From the NCBI GenBank assembly GCA_017406465.1, contig JAFQYM010000027.1:26623-90622 (forward strand): a stretch of 64,000 nt of DNA. The letters run 5' to 3'. Position numbers and translations under genes: made by a program. Each line of letters starts with the position of its first letter. The stretch's first letter is position 1. Positions 56,873-64,000 of the stretch are shown piece after piece. The stretch comes from Kiritimatiellia bacterium. Lineage in GTDB: Bacteria; Verrucomicrobiota; Kiritimatiellia; RFP12; UBA1067. The notes under the pieces were generated by a model that saw only the letters and a program-made list of their open reading frames with translations, did no database searches and was not told the origin of the DNA.

Positions 56873-57174
56873 TCGTAACCGCCCCTTGCGGGGGTTCGCG
56901 ACCCATAGGGAAGCGAACACGCCGAGCGGAGCGAGTGCCGAGGAGTCAGTGCGCAGGGGTTAGGGGTTAGGGGGCTGGGCTCTTCTCGGAAAGATTAAGG
57001 GGCATGCCTTCCTTTACATATCTTCAAGCGAAAAAGAATTTCATCGAGCTTCCCTTCTGCCAGCATTTAAAGAAACGCACATTTCGGAAATGTCCATTTC
57101 TGAACTGCGGGTATTTTACTAAATTCCTGTTTTGGCTGTCAATCACCCAAATGCTCGGGTATTTTTGGGGACAG
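56873..57174. other. Noncoding gap after ATPase 2 with G-rich heptamers and a REP-like start
   Basis: No gene seen in 56848-57200. It holds AGGGGTC/AGGGGTT heptamers (56873-56886 and 56958-56978), a CGGAGCGAGTGCCGAGG stretch, and at 57157-57174 the sequence GGGTATTTTTGGGGACAG, the first 18 bp of the REP-like repeat found complete at 58687 and 61956. Confidence 0.5.
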
Positions 57175-57200
57175 TGGTGAAGCGGCGGCGAAGGCGGGGG

Positions 57201-58529
57201 TCACATGTCTTCTAAACTCAGGCCGACATAGTCGCAGGACCATCCACTCGGCAGATTGCCGCACTTGCGAAAGAATGCATCGGCCTTCTTCTCAAGCGAT
57301 TGGAGAGATATGTCTCGCTTGTCGCGTTTTATCTCGGCAAATCGCACCCGTCGGTTGAGTTCGTCCTCGCAGACGAGATCAATCTCGTTCTCTCCCTTCC
57401 TGTCCCACCAGCTGCCGATACGCGTATATGTTGTATCCTCTTTGAATCGTGCGCGAAAGTAGCTCTCTAACGCCTCGCCGGAATAAACATCGAAATCGCG
57501 CCTTACAATCTCAAGGAGTTCGGAAAACCTCCCTAACTCGATAAGGTACTGGTATTTGTAGATGAACCTAAACCAAAACCTGAAGAATCGATCCTCTATT
57601 TTGTAGAGACTGCTTCTGCCGCTTGATGCGCCCTTGAACGGTAGCTTTTTCTCAAGAATGCCATACTCGACCTCTAACTTCGAAAGATAGGCACCAGGAT
57701 CAACTCCAACCGCATTCTTTATAGCGCCGTAGCTCGTATCGCCGGCGGCAACCGCCGAAAGAATCGAGAAGTAGGTTCCATAGTCCTTTCCAAATTCCTG
57801 CACAAGCACGGCTCGCCCTTCGTCTATCATAGGCGAACTGCGCCTAAAGACCGCCTCAAGCATGCCATCGCGCGTCACCGCCTCCTCGTCCATCAGTTCC
57901 TCAACATAACGCGCAACACCACCCGTCAAGGTCCAAAGCGCCAAAAGATCGTCCGGAGCATAGTTGTGGTCTGGGGAATATGTCGACAATATGTTCTTCA
58001 ACACCGATATTTTAAAAGGCTCAAGCGTAATCTTGCCAGTATTGCGCCCATAGAGGGGTTCGCCTGCATCAAAGAATATCCGCCCCATAAGTCGATTAAC
58101 GCTTCCACACACGACAAGGTTAATTCGCGCCGTCTTGTGAAGAGAATCCCAAATGCCCGCCATCTCGCTGAATACACTTTGATTGACCCGAAAGAACTCC
58201 TGAAACTCGTCGATGACCAGCGTGATCGGTCGCTTGGTGGCCTCCTGCATGACCCACTTGAAGAGAGCGGCAAATGAATCTGCGCGTCCTGGCAACTGTA
58301 AACCAAGAACATACTCTGCGACACCTTGCATAGTCTTGCACAGTTCTCGTTCTGTGCTCCTTGTCACAAGCCAATAGATATATGGCATATCCCCCAGCGC
58401 GTGATGGATAAGTTCCGTCTTTCCAACTCGACGACGCCCGGTAAGAACCGTAAACCGGCTCGCTTTGGCCGCCAGATTACGCAACCGACGTAGTTCGTCG
58501 ATTTCCTCTTCTCTTCCAAAGAACTCCAT
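57201..58529 (-). CDS. AAA ATPase with DUF234/PD-(D/E)XK-like C-terminus, paralogue 2
   Basis: 442 aa. MEFFGREEEIDELRRL start, Walker A GRRRVGKT, Walker B LVIDEFQEF, INLVVCGSVNRLMGRIFFD, PLYGRNTGKI, EFGKDYGTYFSIL, and the nuclease-like GENEIDLV...FAEIKRD at the end. Shares the whole architecture with paralogues 1 and 3, differing mainly in the C-terminal third. Its own three-fold 15-bp repeat (CCATTTGCTTAA) lies between the promoter and the start codon. Confidence 0.85.
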   Translation of the reverse strand: MEFFGREEEIDELRRLRNLAAKASRFTVLTGRRRVGKTELIHHALGDMPYIYWLVTRSTERELCKTMQGVAEYVLGLQLPGRADSFAALFKWVMQEATKRPITLVIDEFQEFFRVNQSVFSEMAGIWDSLHKTARINLVVCGSVNRLMGRIFFDAGEPLYGRNTGKITLEPFKISVLKNILSTYSPDHNYAPDDLLALWTLTGGVARYVEELMDEEAVTRDGMLEAVFRRSSPMIDEGRAVLVQEFGKDYGTYFSILSAVAAGDTSYGAIKNAVGVDPGAYLSKLEVEYGILEKKLPFKGASSGRSSLYKIEDRFFRFWFRFIYKYQYLIELGRFSELLEIVRRDFDVYSGEALESYFRARFKEDTTYTRIGSWWDRKGENEIDLVCEDELNRRVRFAEIKRDKRDISLQSLEKKADAFFRKCGNLPSGWSCDYVGLSLEDM

Positions 58530-58562
58530 AAGTCAATCTCCTTGGCTCACAACAGCTCAATT

Positions 58563-58607
58563 GACATTTGCTTAATAGCCATTTGCTTAACGGCCATTTG
58601 ATTAGGT
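58563..58607 (-). promoter_or_regulatory. Triple 15-bp operator of ATPase paralogue 2
   Basis: Three 15-bp units with consensus GCCATTTGCTTAACG (58563, 58578, 58593). Same position and period as at paralogue 1, different sequence. Confidence 0.75.
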
Positions 58608-58609
58608 GC

Positions 58610-58638
58610 ATTGTATCATACTATCCTTAGCATCGCAA
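58610..58638 (-). promoter_or_regulatory. Promoter of ATPase paralogue 2
   Basis: Minus strand: TTGCGA (58638-58633), 17-bp spacer, TACAAT (58615-58610) with TGA extension. The -35 overlaps the 55-bp dispersed repeat. Confidence 0.65.
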
Positions 58639-58687
58639 GAGGGAAAATGAAAAAAATTTCACCCGCATGGGGGAAGAGTTTTTAGGG
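58633..58687. repeat. 55-bp dispersed repeat, second copy
   Basis: Matches 55350-55404 over its whole length with a few differences; contains GGGAAAATGAAAAAAATTTC and GGGGGAAGAGTTTTTAGGG. Confidence 0.75.
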
Positions 58688-58746
58688 TATTTTTGGGGAC
58701 AGACCCCACGATAGCCAATAAAATCAAGGGTTTGAAGGGCCCATCC
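58687..58746. repeat. REP-like repeat (TTTTGGGGACAG family), copy 1
   Basis: TATTTTTGGGGACAGACCCC followed by a conserved AATAAAATCAAGGGTTTG core and GGGCCC. Shared with 61956-62034; directly followed by nonamer repeats. Confidence 0.7.
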
Positions 58747-58773
58747 CTCTACACGCTCTACGCGTTCTACACG
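58747..58773. repeat. CTCTACACG nonamers
   Basis: Three 9-bp units: CTCTACACG, CTCTACGCG, TTCTACACG. The same units end the inverted-repeat cassette on the other side (59802-59819) and occur at 52852 and, inverted, in the rho leader. Confidence 0.7.
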
Positions 58774-58935
58774 ACTAAAACCACAGGCGCTGACGCGCGA
58801 CCACGAACCGCGGCGCATCTGACGCGCGGCTAACGCCGCTTTAGCCGACGCGTCGACGCCGTGGCTTGAAGGTCGCAGTTGATTTTCTTTAGCTTTATGT
58901 GGATTACCTTGCGGTGCGACCTTCGCGCGGCGTCC

Positions 58936-59037
58936 CCGCGCCGTCTCGACCTTCGGTCTGCGTCAGATGCCCGCGTCACGAAAACTGCCTTCGCAGTTCA
59001 CGAAAACGCCCGCTTCGCGGGCTTCACGAAAAACTCT
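58936..59037. repeat. Left inverted repeat of the GxxExxY cassette
   Basis: Imperfect ~100-bp inverted repeat of 59532-59640. The inner 34 bp (58999-59032) are an exact reverse complement of 59537-59570. The unit alternates CACGAAAA with small TTCG hairpins (AACTGC...GCAGTT, GCCCGC...GCGGGC). Confidence 0.8.
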
Positions 59038-59081
59038 CGGATTGTTTGCGACGTGCATTTTCTGCGAATGCAAATTTTTGC

Positions 59082-59087
59082 TATAAT
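59082..59087 (+). promoter_or_regulatory. -10 box of the GxxExxY gene
   Basis: TTTTTGCTATAATTCGCGTC: extended -10 (TGCTATAAT) with ATG 59095 only 7 bp after the box, giving a leaderless transcript. Confidence 0.65.
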
Positions 59088-59094
59088 TCGCGTC

Positions 59095-59475
59095 ATGAGT
59101 CGTCAAATGATATATCCAGACGAGTGCTACGCCATTCGCGGTGCGGTCTACGAGGTCTACCGCGAACTCGGAAGCGGTTTTAGGGAAGAGGTGTACCAGC
59201 AGTGCCTTGAACGCGAGTTCGCGGCTCGCGGCATACCATTTGACTCAAAGAAGGAGCTTCGCATCTTTTACAAAGGCGCACCTATTGAGAAAACATATGT
59301 CCCCGACTTTTATTGCTACGGGAAGATCATAGTTGAGATCAAGGCCGTGGAGTCATTGACCAAGGAACACAGGTCGCAGTTGATGAATTACCTTCGGCTG
59401 ACCAGCAGCAAGCTTGGTCTGCTCGTCAATTTTGGCGCCTATCCGAAGGCCGTTGTCGAACAGTGGGCTAACTGA
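59095..59475 (+). CDS. GxxExxY protein (PD-(D/E)XK-like)
   Basis: 126 aa, the only clear plus-strand gene. The family motif is GFREEVY in GSGFREEVYQ; CLEREFAARGIPFDSKKE, YVPDFYCYGKIIVEIKAVESL and QLMNYLRLTSSKLGLLVNFG match the rest, including a restriction-fold-like PDF...EIKA. ATG 59095 is chosen because the family starts there (PDECYAIRGAVYEVYRELG) and because the promoter sits right before it. It is enclosed by long inverted repeats, suggesting a mobile or self-copying cassette. Function of the family is not known. Confidence 0.9.
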   Translation: MSRQMIYPDECYAIRGAVYEVYRELGSGFREEVYQQCLEREFAARGIPFDSKKELRIFYKGAPIEKTYVPDFYCYGKIIVEIKAVESLTKEHRSQLMNYLRLTSSKLGLLVNFGAYPKAVVEQWAN

Positions 59476-59531
59476 TTCCTTCGTGGTTGCCGTTTTTCGT
59501 GTACCGCGACGTAGGCGCCCCTTGAGGATTT

Positions 59532-59640
59532 CGTGCTTTTCGTGAAGCCCGCGAAGCGGGCGTTTTCGTGCGCCACGAAGGTGGTTTTCGTGACGCTGCG
59601 GCTTGTCGTGGGCCGAAGGCCGAAAGGGCGCGGCGGCGCG
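59532..59640. repeat. Right inverted repeat of the GxxExxY cassette
   Basis: Partner of 58936-59037. Begins with the exact 34-bp arm (59537-59570), continues with GGTTTTCGTGACGC and GGCCGAAGGCCGAAAGG. Weaker inverted similarity continues outward (GCGCGCGACCACGAA near 58790, its reverse complement near 59761-59780). Confidence 0.8.
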
Positions 59641-59801
59641 TGGCGAAGGTCGTTCCCTCGTAGTGACCGAGGTTACAGGATGAAGCCTCCAAACGACCTT
59701 CTGGCCAACGCGCTGCCGCGCCCTTTCAGGCGGCGGAACGCCGCACGGCAAGCCGGCAGCGTTTCGTGGTCGCGCGCCAGCGCAAACACTGTTTCCCAAC
59801 C

Positions 59802-59819
59802 CTCTACACGCTCTACACG
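59802..59819. repeat. CTCTACACG nonamer pair
   Basis: Two perfect CTCTACACG units just before the histidine kinase stop codon, in the same orientation as those at 58747-58773. Confidence 0.6.
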
Positions 59820-59827
59820 GCTATCGA

Positions 59828-61231
59828 CTAAAGCGGGAGCGCGATTCGAACGGTCGTTCCTTCGCCGATCTCGCTCGAAATCGTGATCTTCCCGCCAAGC
59901 TCCGCCGTGCGGCGCTCCATGCCCGAAAGCCCGTAGTGCCCCTCCTTGCGCGCCACCGCCGTGTCAAACCCAGAGCCGTCGTCCGCAACCGTCATCGCAA
60001 GCCCCTTCTCGCCGAACACGATCCTTACCTTGACATGCTTCGAATGGCCGCGGTCAATCGCGTTCCCGACCGCCTCCTGCAGAATAAGGAGTATAGTGCC
60101 TGCGAAATTGTGCGCGATCTTGCGCTCCTCACCCTCGTTCGCGATTTCGACGATTCCCTCCCACTGCGGGAGACGCCGCGCGACGAACTGGATAAGCTCG
60201 ATAAGCGACTCCGGGCCCTCGCTTTCCTCGTTCATCGCCCAAAGAGTCGACCTCAAGCCGGACTGCGTGTGCTTCAGGGCATCGTTCACCTTCTCGAGCT
60301 GCGCCCTCGATTCGTCGGCACCCTCGGGAAGATAGTTCATCGCCGCCTTGAGCCGGAACGTCGCGCCGGCGAGATACTGCTGGAAGCCGTCGTGGAGGTC
60401 GGCGGCAAGGCGCAACCTTTCGCGGCGCGCGGCGTCGGCCTCGATCTTGACGCGTTCGCGCTGGCGCACCGACTCGGCGAGCTCCTGCGTGCGCCGCGCA
60501 ACCATCCGCCGCAGCGTCAACGTCCACACGGCGAGCGCCGCGGCGAGGAAGCACACCCACATCAATATAAAGAGAAGCCGCCCCACCGTCCAGAAAGGCG
60601 CACGGCGAATGACCTCGACAGCATCGGGCGTCGGGGGAATCAGCTCGACATTTTCTATGCGGCCGAAGATCCCCTCTTCGTAGTTCTCGATGGACGTCCA
60701 AGTCAAGACGCCCTTCACGCGCACGGTCGCGCCCTGCACGAGATTTGCGGGAAGCGCCTCTTCGAGCGCCCATGGAATCTCGACCTGGAGATTCGCGTCC
60801 CCTTCGCCGACGAGCAGCTGTGTCGTCGTCTGGCGGCGGTTGATGTCGCGGAGAAGTCCCTCGGTCACGACAACGCCGCCGTAGAGGTCGGTGTTGCCAA
60901 ACGGCATGAGTCGCGAGAAGAGATTTGCGATGCCAGTTTCAAGCGGCGGCGGAATGGCGGCCATGGCATGGCCTTCGACGGTGATCGTCGCGTCGGCGAT
61001 GCGGCGCTTCGTCGTCATTTCGCGCTCGCCCTCGACATGGACGAGATCGCCGATCTTCACCGAAGGCGCGCCCTTCTCGCCCTGCACGCGCCAGTGTACG
61101 CCCGCCGCGTCGTCGATAAAGAAGAACGACAAGTCGCCGCGCTGGAACGTCACTACGCCCGTAAGATTAGTCGTCGCGGCATTCGCCGCACCCGCGGCAA
61201 GCACGAGAATTAGGAGTACTAAATTTTTCAT
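59828..61231 (-). CDS. NarL-type sensor histidine kinase (orphan)
   Basis: 467 aa. Signal peptide/first segment (MKNLVLLILVLAAGAANA), a periplasmic region with two OB-like halves (TGVVTFQRGDLSFFFIDDAAG...; VTEGLLRDINRRQTTTQLL), one transmembrane helix (~217-240), then a HisKA_3 dimerisation domain (RLRLAADLHDGFQQYLAGATF, phospho-accepting His280) and an HATPase_c domain (N-box EAVGNAI ~386-392, DDGSGFD 417-423, GLSGMERR 434-441). No response regulator is adjacent, so its partner is elsewhere. The gene ends in nonamer repeats shared with the neighbouring cassette. Confidence 0.9.
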   Translation of the reverse strand: MKNLVLLILVLAAGAANAATTNLTGVVTFQRGDLSFFFIDDAAGVHWRVQGEKGAPSVKIGDLVHVEGEREMTTKRRIADATITVEGHAMAAIPPPLETGIANLFSRLMPFGNTDLYGGVVVTEGLLRDINRRQTTTQLLVGEGDANLQVEIPWALEEALPANLVQGATVRVKGVLTWTSIENYEEGIFGRIENVELIPPTPDAVEVIRRAPFWTVGRLLFILMWVCFLAAALAVWTLTLRRMVARRTQELAESVRQRERVKIEADAARRERLRLAADLHDGFQQYLAGATFRLKAAMNYLPEGADESRAQLEKVNDALKHTQSGLRSTLWAMNEESEGPESLIELIQFVARRLPQWEGIVEIANEGEERKIAHNFAGTILLILQEAVGNAIDRGHSKHVKVRIVFGEKGLAMTVADDGSGFDTAVARKEGHYGLSGMERRTAELGGKITISSEIGEGTTVRIALPL

Positions 61232-61293
61232 GTGTTACTTCTCCTAAAAGTTTTTCGCAATTTCTGCTGCGGGCGTTGTATTGTGCTTAGAAA

Positions 61294-61608
61294 TTACAAA
61301 CCCAGAAGTTGGCTATAGTCTCGTTTCTTGTAAAGAATCCTATCCACAAAAACCTGAGTGTCCGTAATTCGATAGAATATCAAATAATTGCGAACTGGAA
61401 GAAAGCGGTATCCTTCTTTTAAGAAAGGTATGCCCTCTACAAGACTACCTACAAATGGAAATCCCTCTAATGACTCGGCTCCATCCAAGATTGCATTAAC
61501 TGTCTCATGTGCCGCAGCCGGATTTTCCAATTCGCACGAAATGTAATCGAATATCTCGTCCAAGTCACACCTTGACAAAGGCGAATATACAAGGGTGCGA
61601 TCAGACAT
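61294..61608 (-). CDS. RelE/ParE-type toxin
   Basis: 104 aa. SPLSRCDLDEIFDYI..., LEGFPFVGSLVEGIPFLKEGYRFLPVRNYLIFYRI and VFVDRILYKKRDYSQLL are typical of RelE/ParE toxins. Overlaps the Phd/RelB-like antitoxin gene by 8 bp. Terminal basic residues (KKRDY) are kept. Confidence 0.9.
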   Translation of the reverse strand: MSDRTLVYSPLSRCDLDEIFDYISCELENPAAAHETVNAILDGAESLEGFPFVGSLVEGIPFLKEGYRFLPVRNYLIFYRITDTQVFVDRILYKKRDYSQLLGL

Positions 61609-61858
61609 TGGCTCGTTCTCCGAAATGCGCCCTCATATTTTCTTTTGAAATCCATCCGTCGGTTTCACCAGAAGTGCGACCCCGCATAAGCTCAAAACTC
61701 AACCGTCCTGCCGCCTCAACAGCAGAATAATCCTCAATGTCTATAAGGACATAGCGGCCTGTCCCATTTTTTGTCAGATAAACAGGATGTCCCACCTTGA
61801 CATTCTTAAGAACATCTGGGTAATTCCGAAGTTCAGATACTGGTTTTATCAGCGGCAT
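61601..61858 (-). CDS. Phd/YefM-type antitoxin
   Basis: 85 aa. Starts MPLIKPVSELRNYPDVLKNVKVGHPVYLTKNGTGRYVLID, the standard Phd/YefM DNA-binding N-terminus, followed by an acidic toxin-binding tail. First gene of the toxin-antitoxin pair. Confidence 0.9.
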   Translation of the reverse strand: MPLIKPVSELRNYPDVLKNVKVGHPVYLTKNGTGRYVLIDIEDYSAVEAAGRLSFELMRGRTSGETDGWISKENMRAHFGERANV

Positions 61859-61884
61859 AATTATTCTCCAAATTTTTCGAAAGA

Positions 61885-61914
61885 ATTATAGCAAAATTTT
61901 TCGCACTCCGTCAA
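61885..61914 (-). promoter_or_regulatory. Promoter of the RelE/Phd pair
   Basis: Minus strand: TTGACG (61914-61909), 18-bp spacer, TATAAT (61890-61885) with TGC extension, ~27 bp before the start codon. Confidence 0.7.
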
Positions 61915-61955
61915 CCGTTAGGTAATTTGACCCAACCCTTGCAGCAAGATCAATT

Positions 61956-62034
61956 TTGAATTTTGGGGACCACACGATAGGCCGTAAAATCAAGGGTTTG
62001 ACGGGGCCTGTCCCCAAATTCCGTCCCCAAATTC
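61956..62034. repeat. REP-like repeat (TTTTGGGGAC family), copy 2
   Basis: Same core as copy 1 (TAAAATCAAGGGTTTG) with GGGGAC at one end and two TCCCCAAATTC ends on the other, so this copy has inverted ends. In the 372-bp noncoding gap 61859-62230. Confidence 0.75.
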
Positions 62035-62230
62035 ATTGTTTTATCCCCTTTTCCCAAGTACGATGACACAATGATACCAAATTCTTGCGATTAAGTCAAT
62101 GCATCACCCATCTTTTGCGGATTTTAGTGCCCAATCGTCTGTTTAATTGCAGATTAAGCACTAAAATCATAGAGTCAGCCCCTTCTGACACAGTACGAGT
62201 GACACAGTAGCGGGGGCGGGAGAGCGGGCG

Positions 62231-63556
62231 TCACATGTCGTCTATTGACAGAAGGCCTGTTTTGTAGTGGAGATTGCGCTTGCCGGGGTTCTTGGCAAAG
62301 AATGCCTCCACTTTTTCGGCAAGGCGGGTCGCGTCGAATCGCGAAGCGTCAGTCTTTACCTCGTAGAACGCAAGCGTTTCGGCAATCTCGTCTTCGCAAA
62401 CGATATCAATCTCGTTTTCGCCTTTCCTGTCCCACCACGCGCCGATTCGCGTGCAGCCCTTGTCCTCGACAATCTTCGCCGTGAAATAGCGCTCCAGCGC
62501 ATAGCCGCTGAAAACGCCAAAGTCCCTTTCGGCAATGTCCCGCATCCGGTCTCGACGGCCAAGCTCGTTTAGGTAGCTCAACTTATGCACGAATCGAAAC
62601 CAGAATCGGAAAAAACAGTCGTCGACCTGGAAGTGGGCGTTCTTCGACGTCGGCTTCCCGAAGATTGGCTGTTTCTTTTCGACAATGGAATACTGGTCCT
62701 CCAGCTTGGCGAGAAATCCTCCGACTTCGGTGCCAAGAAGGTTTTTCAACTCCGCAGAAGTCGTCTGCCCCGCGGAAATCGCCGCAAGCAGCGTAAAATA
62801 CGTTCCGTAGTCAGAGCCGAATTCGTCGGCAAGAATCGTCCTGCCCTCTGGAATGTATGCCGACAGCGGCGAGAATATCTCCTCAAGCATCTCCGCCTTA
62901 GTGAATGCGTGCGCCGACATCATCATGTCGACATACCGCGCAACGCCTCCGCTAACCGTCCAAAGTGCAAGCAAATCGCTGTTCGTGTAGTCTGGCTTGT
63001 AGCAGCGGAATATCTCCTTTAGAAGCGAGGGGCCAAAGGGCTTGAGCATCAAAGTTCCGGTGTTGCGTCCGTACAGCGGCTGCGAATCGTCGAAGAATAT
63101 CTTGTTCATGAGGCGATTTACGCTGCCGTTGACGACAAGATTCAGCTTCGTTTTGTTGTGGTACTCGTCCCAGATGTGCTGTATGTCGCCGTAAACGCCT
63201 GGGTTTGTGCGGTCAAACTCCTGGAACTCGTCGATGACAAGAGTGTAGGGGCGCCTCTCGGCCTCTTTCATCAATTCTCGGAAGAGTTCGCCGAATCTTG
63301 TGCATGTTCCGTGTATTCCAAGATGCAGAACCCTCTCCGCCTCTTCCTGAAGCTGGGCGCAAAGCGTGACTTCTGGCTGCCGCGTGATGGGCAAATTCAA
63401 GTATGGTGTCTTGCCATCGTCAAATGCCTCGCGGGAAAGTTCGGTCTTTCCCACTCGCCTCCGGCCAGTCAAGACCGTAAAACGCGATCTCTCTTGAGAA
63501 AGTTCGCGCACCTTTCTAAGTTCTTTCAATTCGACTTCACGCCCGAAGAATCTCAT
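62231..63556 (-). CDS. AAA ATPase with DUF234/PD-(D/E)XK-like C-terminus, paralogue 3
   Basis: 441 aa. MRFFGREVELKELRKVRE, Walker A GRRRVGKT, Walker B LVIDEFQEFD, LNLVVNGSVNRLMNKIFFDDSQPLYGRNTG, EFGSDYGTYFTLL, and GENEIDIV...FYEVKTD at the C-terminus. ATG 63556 is chosen because AAGGAG lies 7 nt upstream and because it aligns with paralogues 1 and 2. Closest to paralogue 1 by eye. Its operator repeats read GTTTCGTT. Confidence 0.85.
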   Translation of the reverse strand: MRFFGREVELKELRKVRELSQERSRFTVLTGRRRVGKTELSREAFDDGKTPYLNLPITRQPEVTLCAQLQEEAERVLHLGIHGTCTRFGELFRELMKEAERRPYTLVIDEFQEFDRTNPGVYGDIQHIWDEYHNKTKLNLVVNGSVNRLMNKIFFDDSQPLYGRNTGTLMLKPFGPSLLKEIFRCYKPDYTNSDLLALWTVSGGVARYVDMMMSAHAFTKAEMLEEIFSPLSAYIPEGRTILADEFGSDYGTYFTLLAAISAGQTTSAELKNLLGTEVGGFLAKLEDQYSIVEKKQPIFGKPTSKNAHFQVDDCFFRFWFRFVHKLSYLNELGRRDRMRDIAERDFGVFSGYALERYFTAKIVEDKGCTRIGAWWDRKGENEIDIVCEDEIAETLAFYEVKTDASRFDATRLAEKVEAFFAKNPGKRNLHYKTGLLSIDDM

Positions 63557-63579
63557 AAAGTAACTCCTTCGCAACCCTC

Positions 63580-63623
63580 GTTACGAAATGTCTGTTTCGT
63601 TAACGGTCGTTTCGTTTGCAAAT
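63580..63623 (-). promoter_or_regulatory. Triple repeat operator of ATPase paralogue 3
   Basis: Units GTTACGAAATGTCT (63580), GTTTCGTTAACGGTC (63594) and GTTTCGTTTGCAAAT (63609), period 14-15 bp. Same position as in the other paralogues; the third touches the -10 box. Confidence 0.6.
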
Positions 63624-63651
63624 AGTATCATATTATGTCTCTCCCCGTCAA
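63622..63651 (-). promoter_or_regulatory. Promoter of ATPase paralogue 3
   Basis: Minus strand: TTGACG (63651-63646), 18-bp spacer, TACTAT (63627-63622) with TGA extension. Confidence 0.65.
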
Positions 63652-63738
63652 TAGGGATTTTAGACTAGAGTTTACCCATTTTTTAGCTTCTGCCGGTCCG
63701 CCCCTCGCCAAAGCCGCCGAATTTAACTCCGATCAGCA

Positions 63739-63970
63739 GGGCTCTCGCTACCGCTCCGCAGAATTACATTTGCTTCGCACCCTTCATTCGTGTCTCGCTG
63801 AGCGACGCATGTCGGCTTTGAGCTGGAGGAGGCCTCCTCCAGACCTCCTCTGGCGTGCGGGGATCGGCTGTCATGTCTTCTAACCCTGCCGAAGGCAGCT
63901 CAAGAAGACAATTCGACGCACTGAATTGCCGTTAAGACATCGCGAAGCTGCGGAGCGGTAGCGGGAGCCC
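63739..63970. repeat. Inverted-repeat-bounded structured region
   Basis: 23-bp inverted repeats with one mismatch (63739-63761 and 63948-63970) enclose ~185 bp that contain a perfect 20-bp palindrome at 63823-63842 and a nested hairpin (GTCTTCT...AGAAGAC around CTGCC...GGCAG, ~63875-63908). No gene recognised in 63652-64000. Could be a structured RNA or a small mobile element. Confidence 0.55.
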
Positions 63971-64000
63971 TAACGCTCGGAGTTTCTTTTTGTCAGGAGA

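Noticed and set aside
63635..63883. Plus-strand 82-codon frame at the window end
   Set aside because: Runs through the palindromes of the structured region and has no recognisable features.

Overview
The window looks like a chromosomal segment of a host-associated member of the PVC superphylum, most likely Kiritimatiellota or a neighbouring Verrucomicrobiota/Lentisphaerota lineage. The main reason is a five-gene block (14083-22269) laid out like the Amuc_1102-Amuc_1098 type IV pilus locus of Akkermansia muciniphila. Giant secreted proteins with thrombospondin type 3 (TSP3) calcium-binding repeats and a high-GC housekeeping set fit this too. Species-level placement cannot be made from the window. 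Almost every gene is on the minus strand; the only clear plus-strand gene is the GxxExxY gene at 59095.

Layout in window order. 1-750: no recognisable gene, but a ~160-bp imperfect palindrome and a short decamer array. 751-6240: a three-gene overlapping operon (KS-like, AT/DH-like/PPTase fusion, KamA-like radical SAM) in which the KS and AT catalytic residues are missing but the phosphopantetheinyl transferase motifs are intact. 6275-7677: two tRNA-Ser genes around nagA. 7803-14076: recA, uvrA, rho and coaE. 14083-22269: the pilus/secretin block (Amuc_1102-like, PilM-PilN fusion, Amuc_1100-like, Amuc_1099-like with zinc ribbon and TSP3, secretin). 22486-25729: ackA-pta-kpsF, overlapping by 4 bp each. 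25735-48981: two consecutive cassettes of a small coiled-coil lipoprotein plus a giant exported protein (3348 and 4165 aa), running into ackA without a gap. 49297-50953: a four-helix-bundle-suffix gene between decamer repeat arrays. 50975-63556: an accessory zone with four AAA ATPases (three are paralogues with a C-terminal PD-(D/E)XK-like domain), VapBC-like and RelE/Phd-like toxin-antitoxin pairs, an orphan HigA-like regulator, a secreted protein, an orphan NarL-type histidine kinase, a GxxExxY gene between long inverted repeats, and several dispersed repeats.

Three patterns stand out. (1) Short-period (7-, 9- or 10-bp) tandem arrays, often switching orientation in the middle, occur between genes and also in frame inside kpsF (120 bp = 40 codons), coaE (81 bp = 27 codons) and uvrA (two sites). 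They resemble in principle the in-frame Rickettsia palindromic elements but have a different build. (2) Each of the three DUF234-type AAA ATPase genes has three ~15-bp direct repeats placed between its -10 box and its start codon, with a different sequence for each paralogue; a fourth AAA gene has a similar but looser arrangement. This suggests gene-specific autoregulation. (3) The lipoprotein/giant-protein cassettes are translationally coupled and duplicated, suggesting an undescribed surface assembly system beside a pilus/secretin locus. All family assignments come from reading the translated sequence; no database search was possible.
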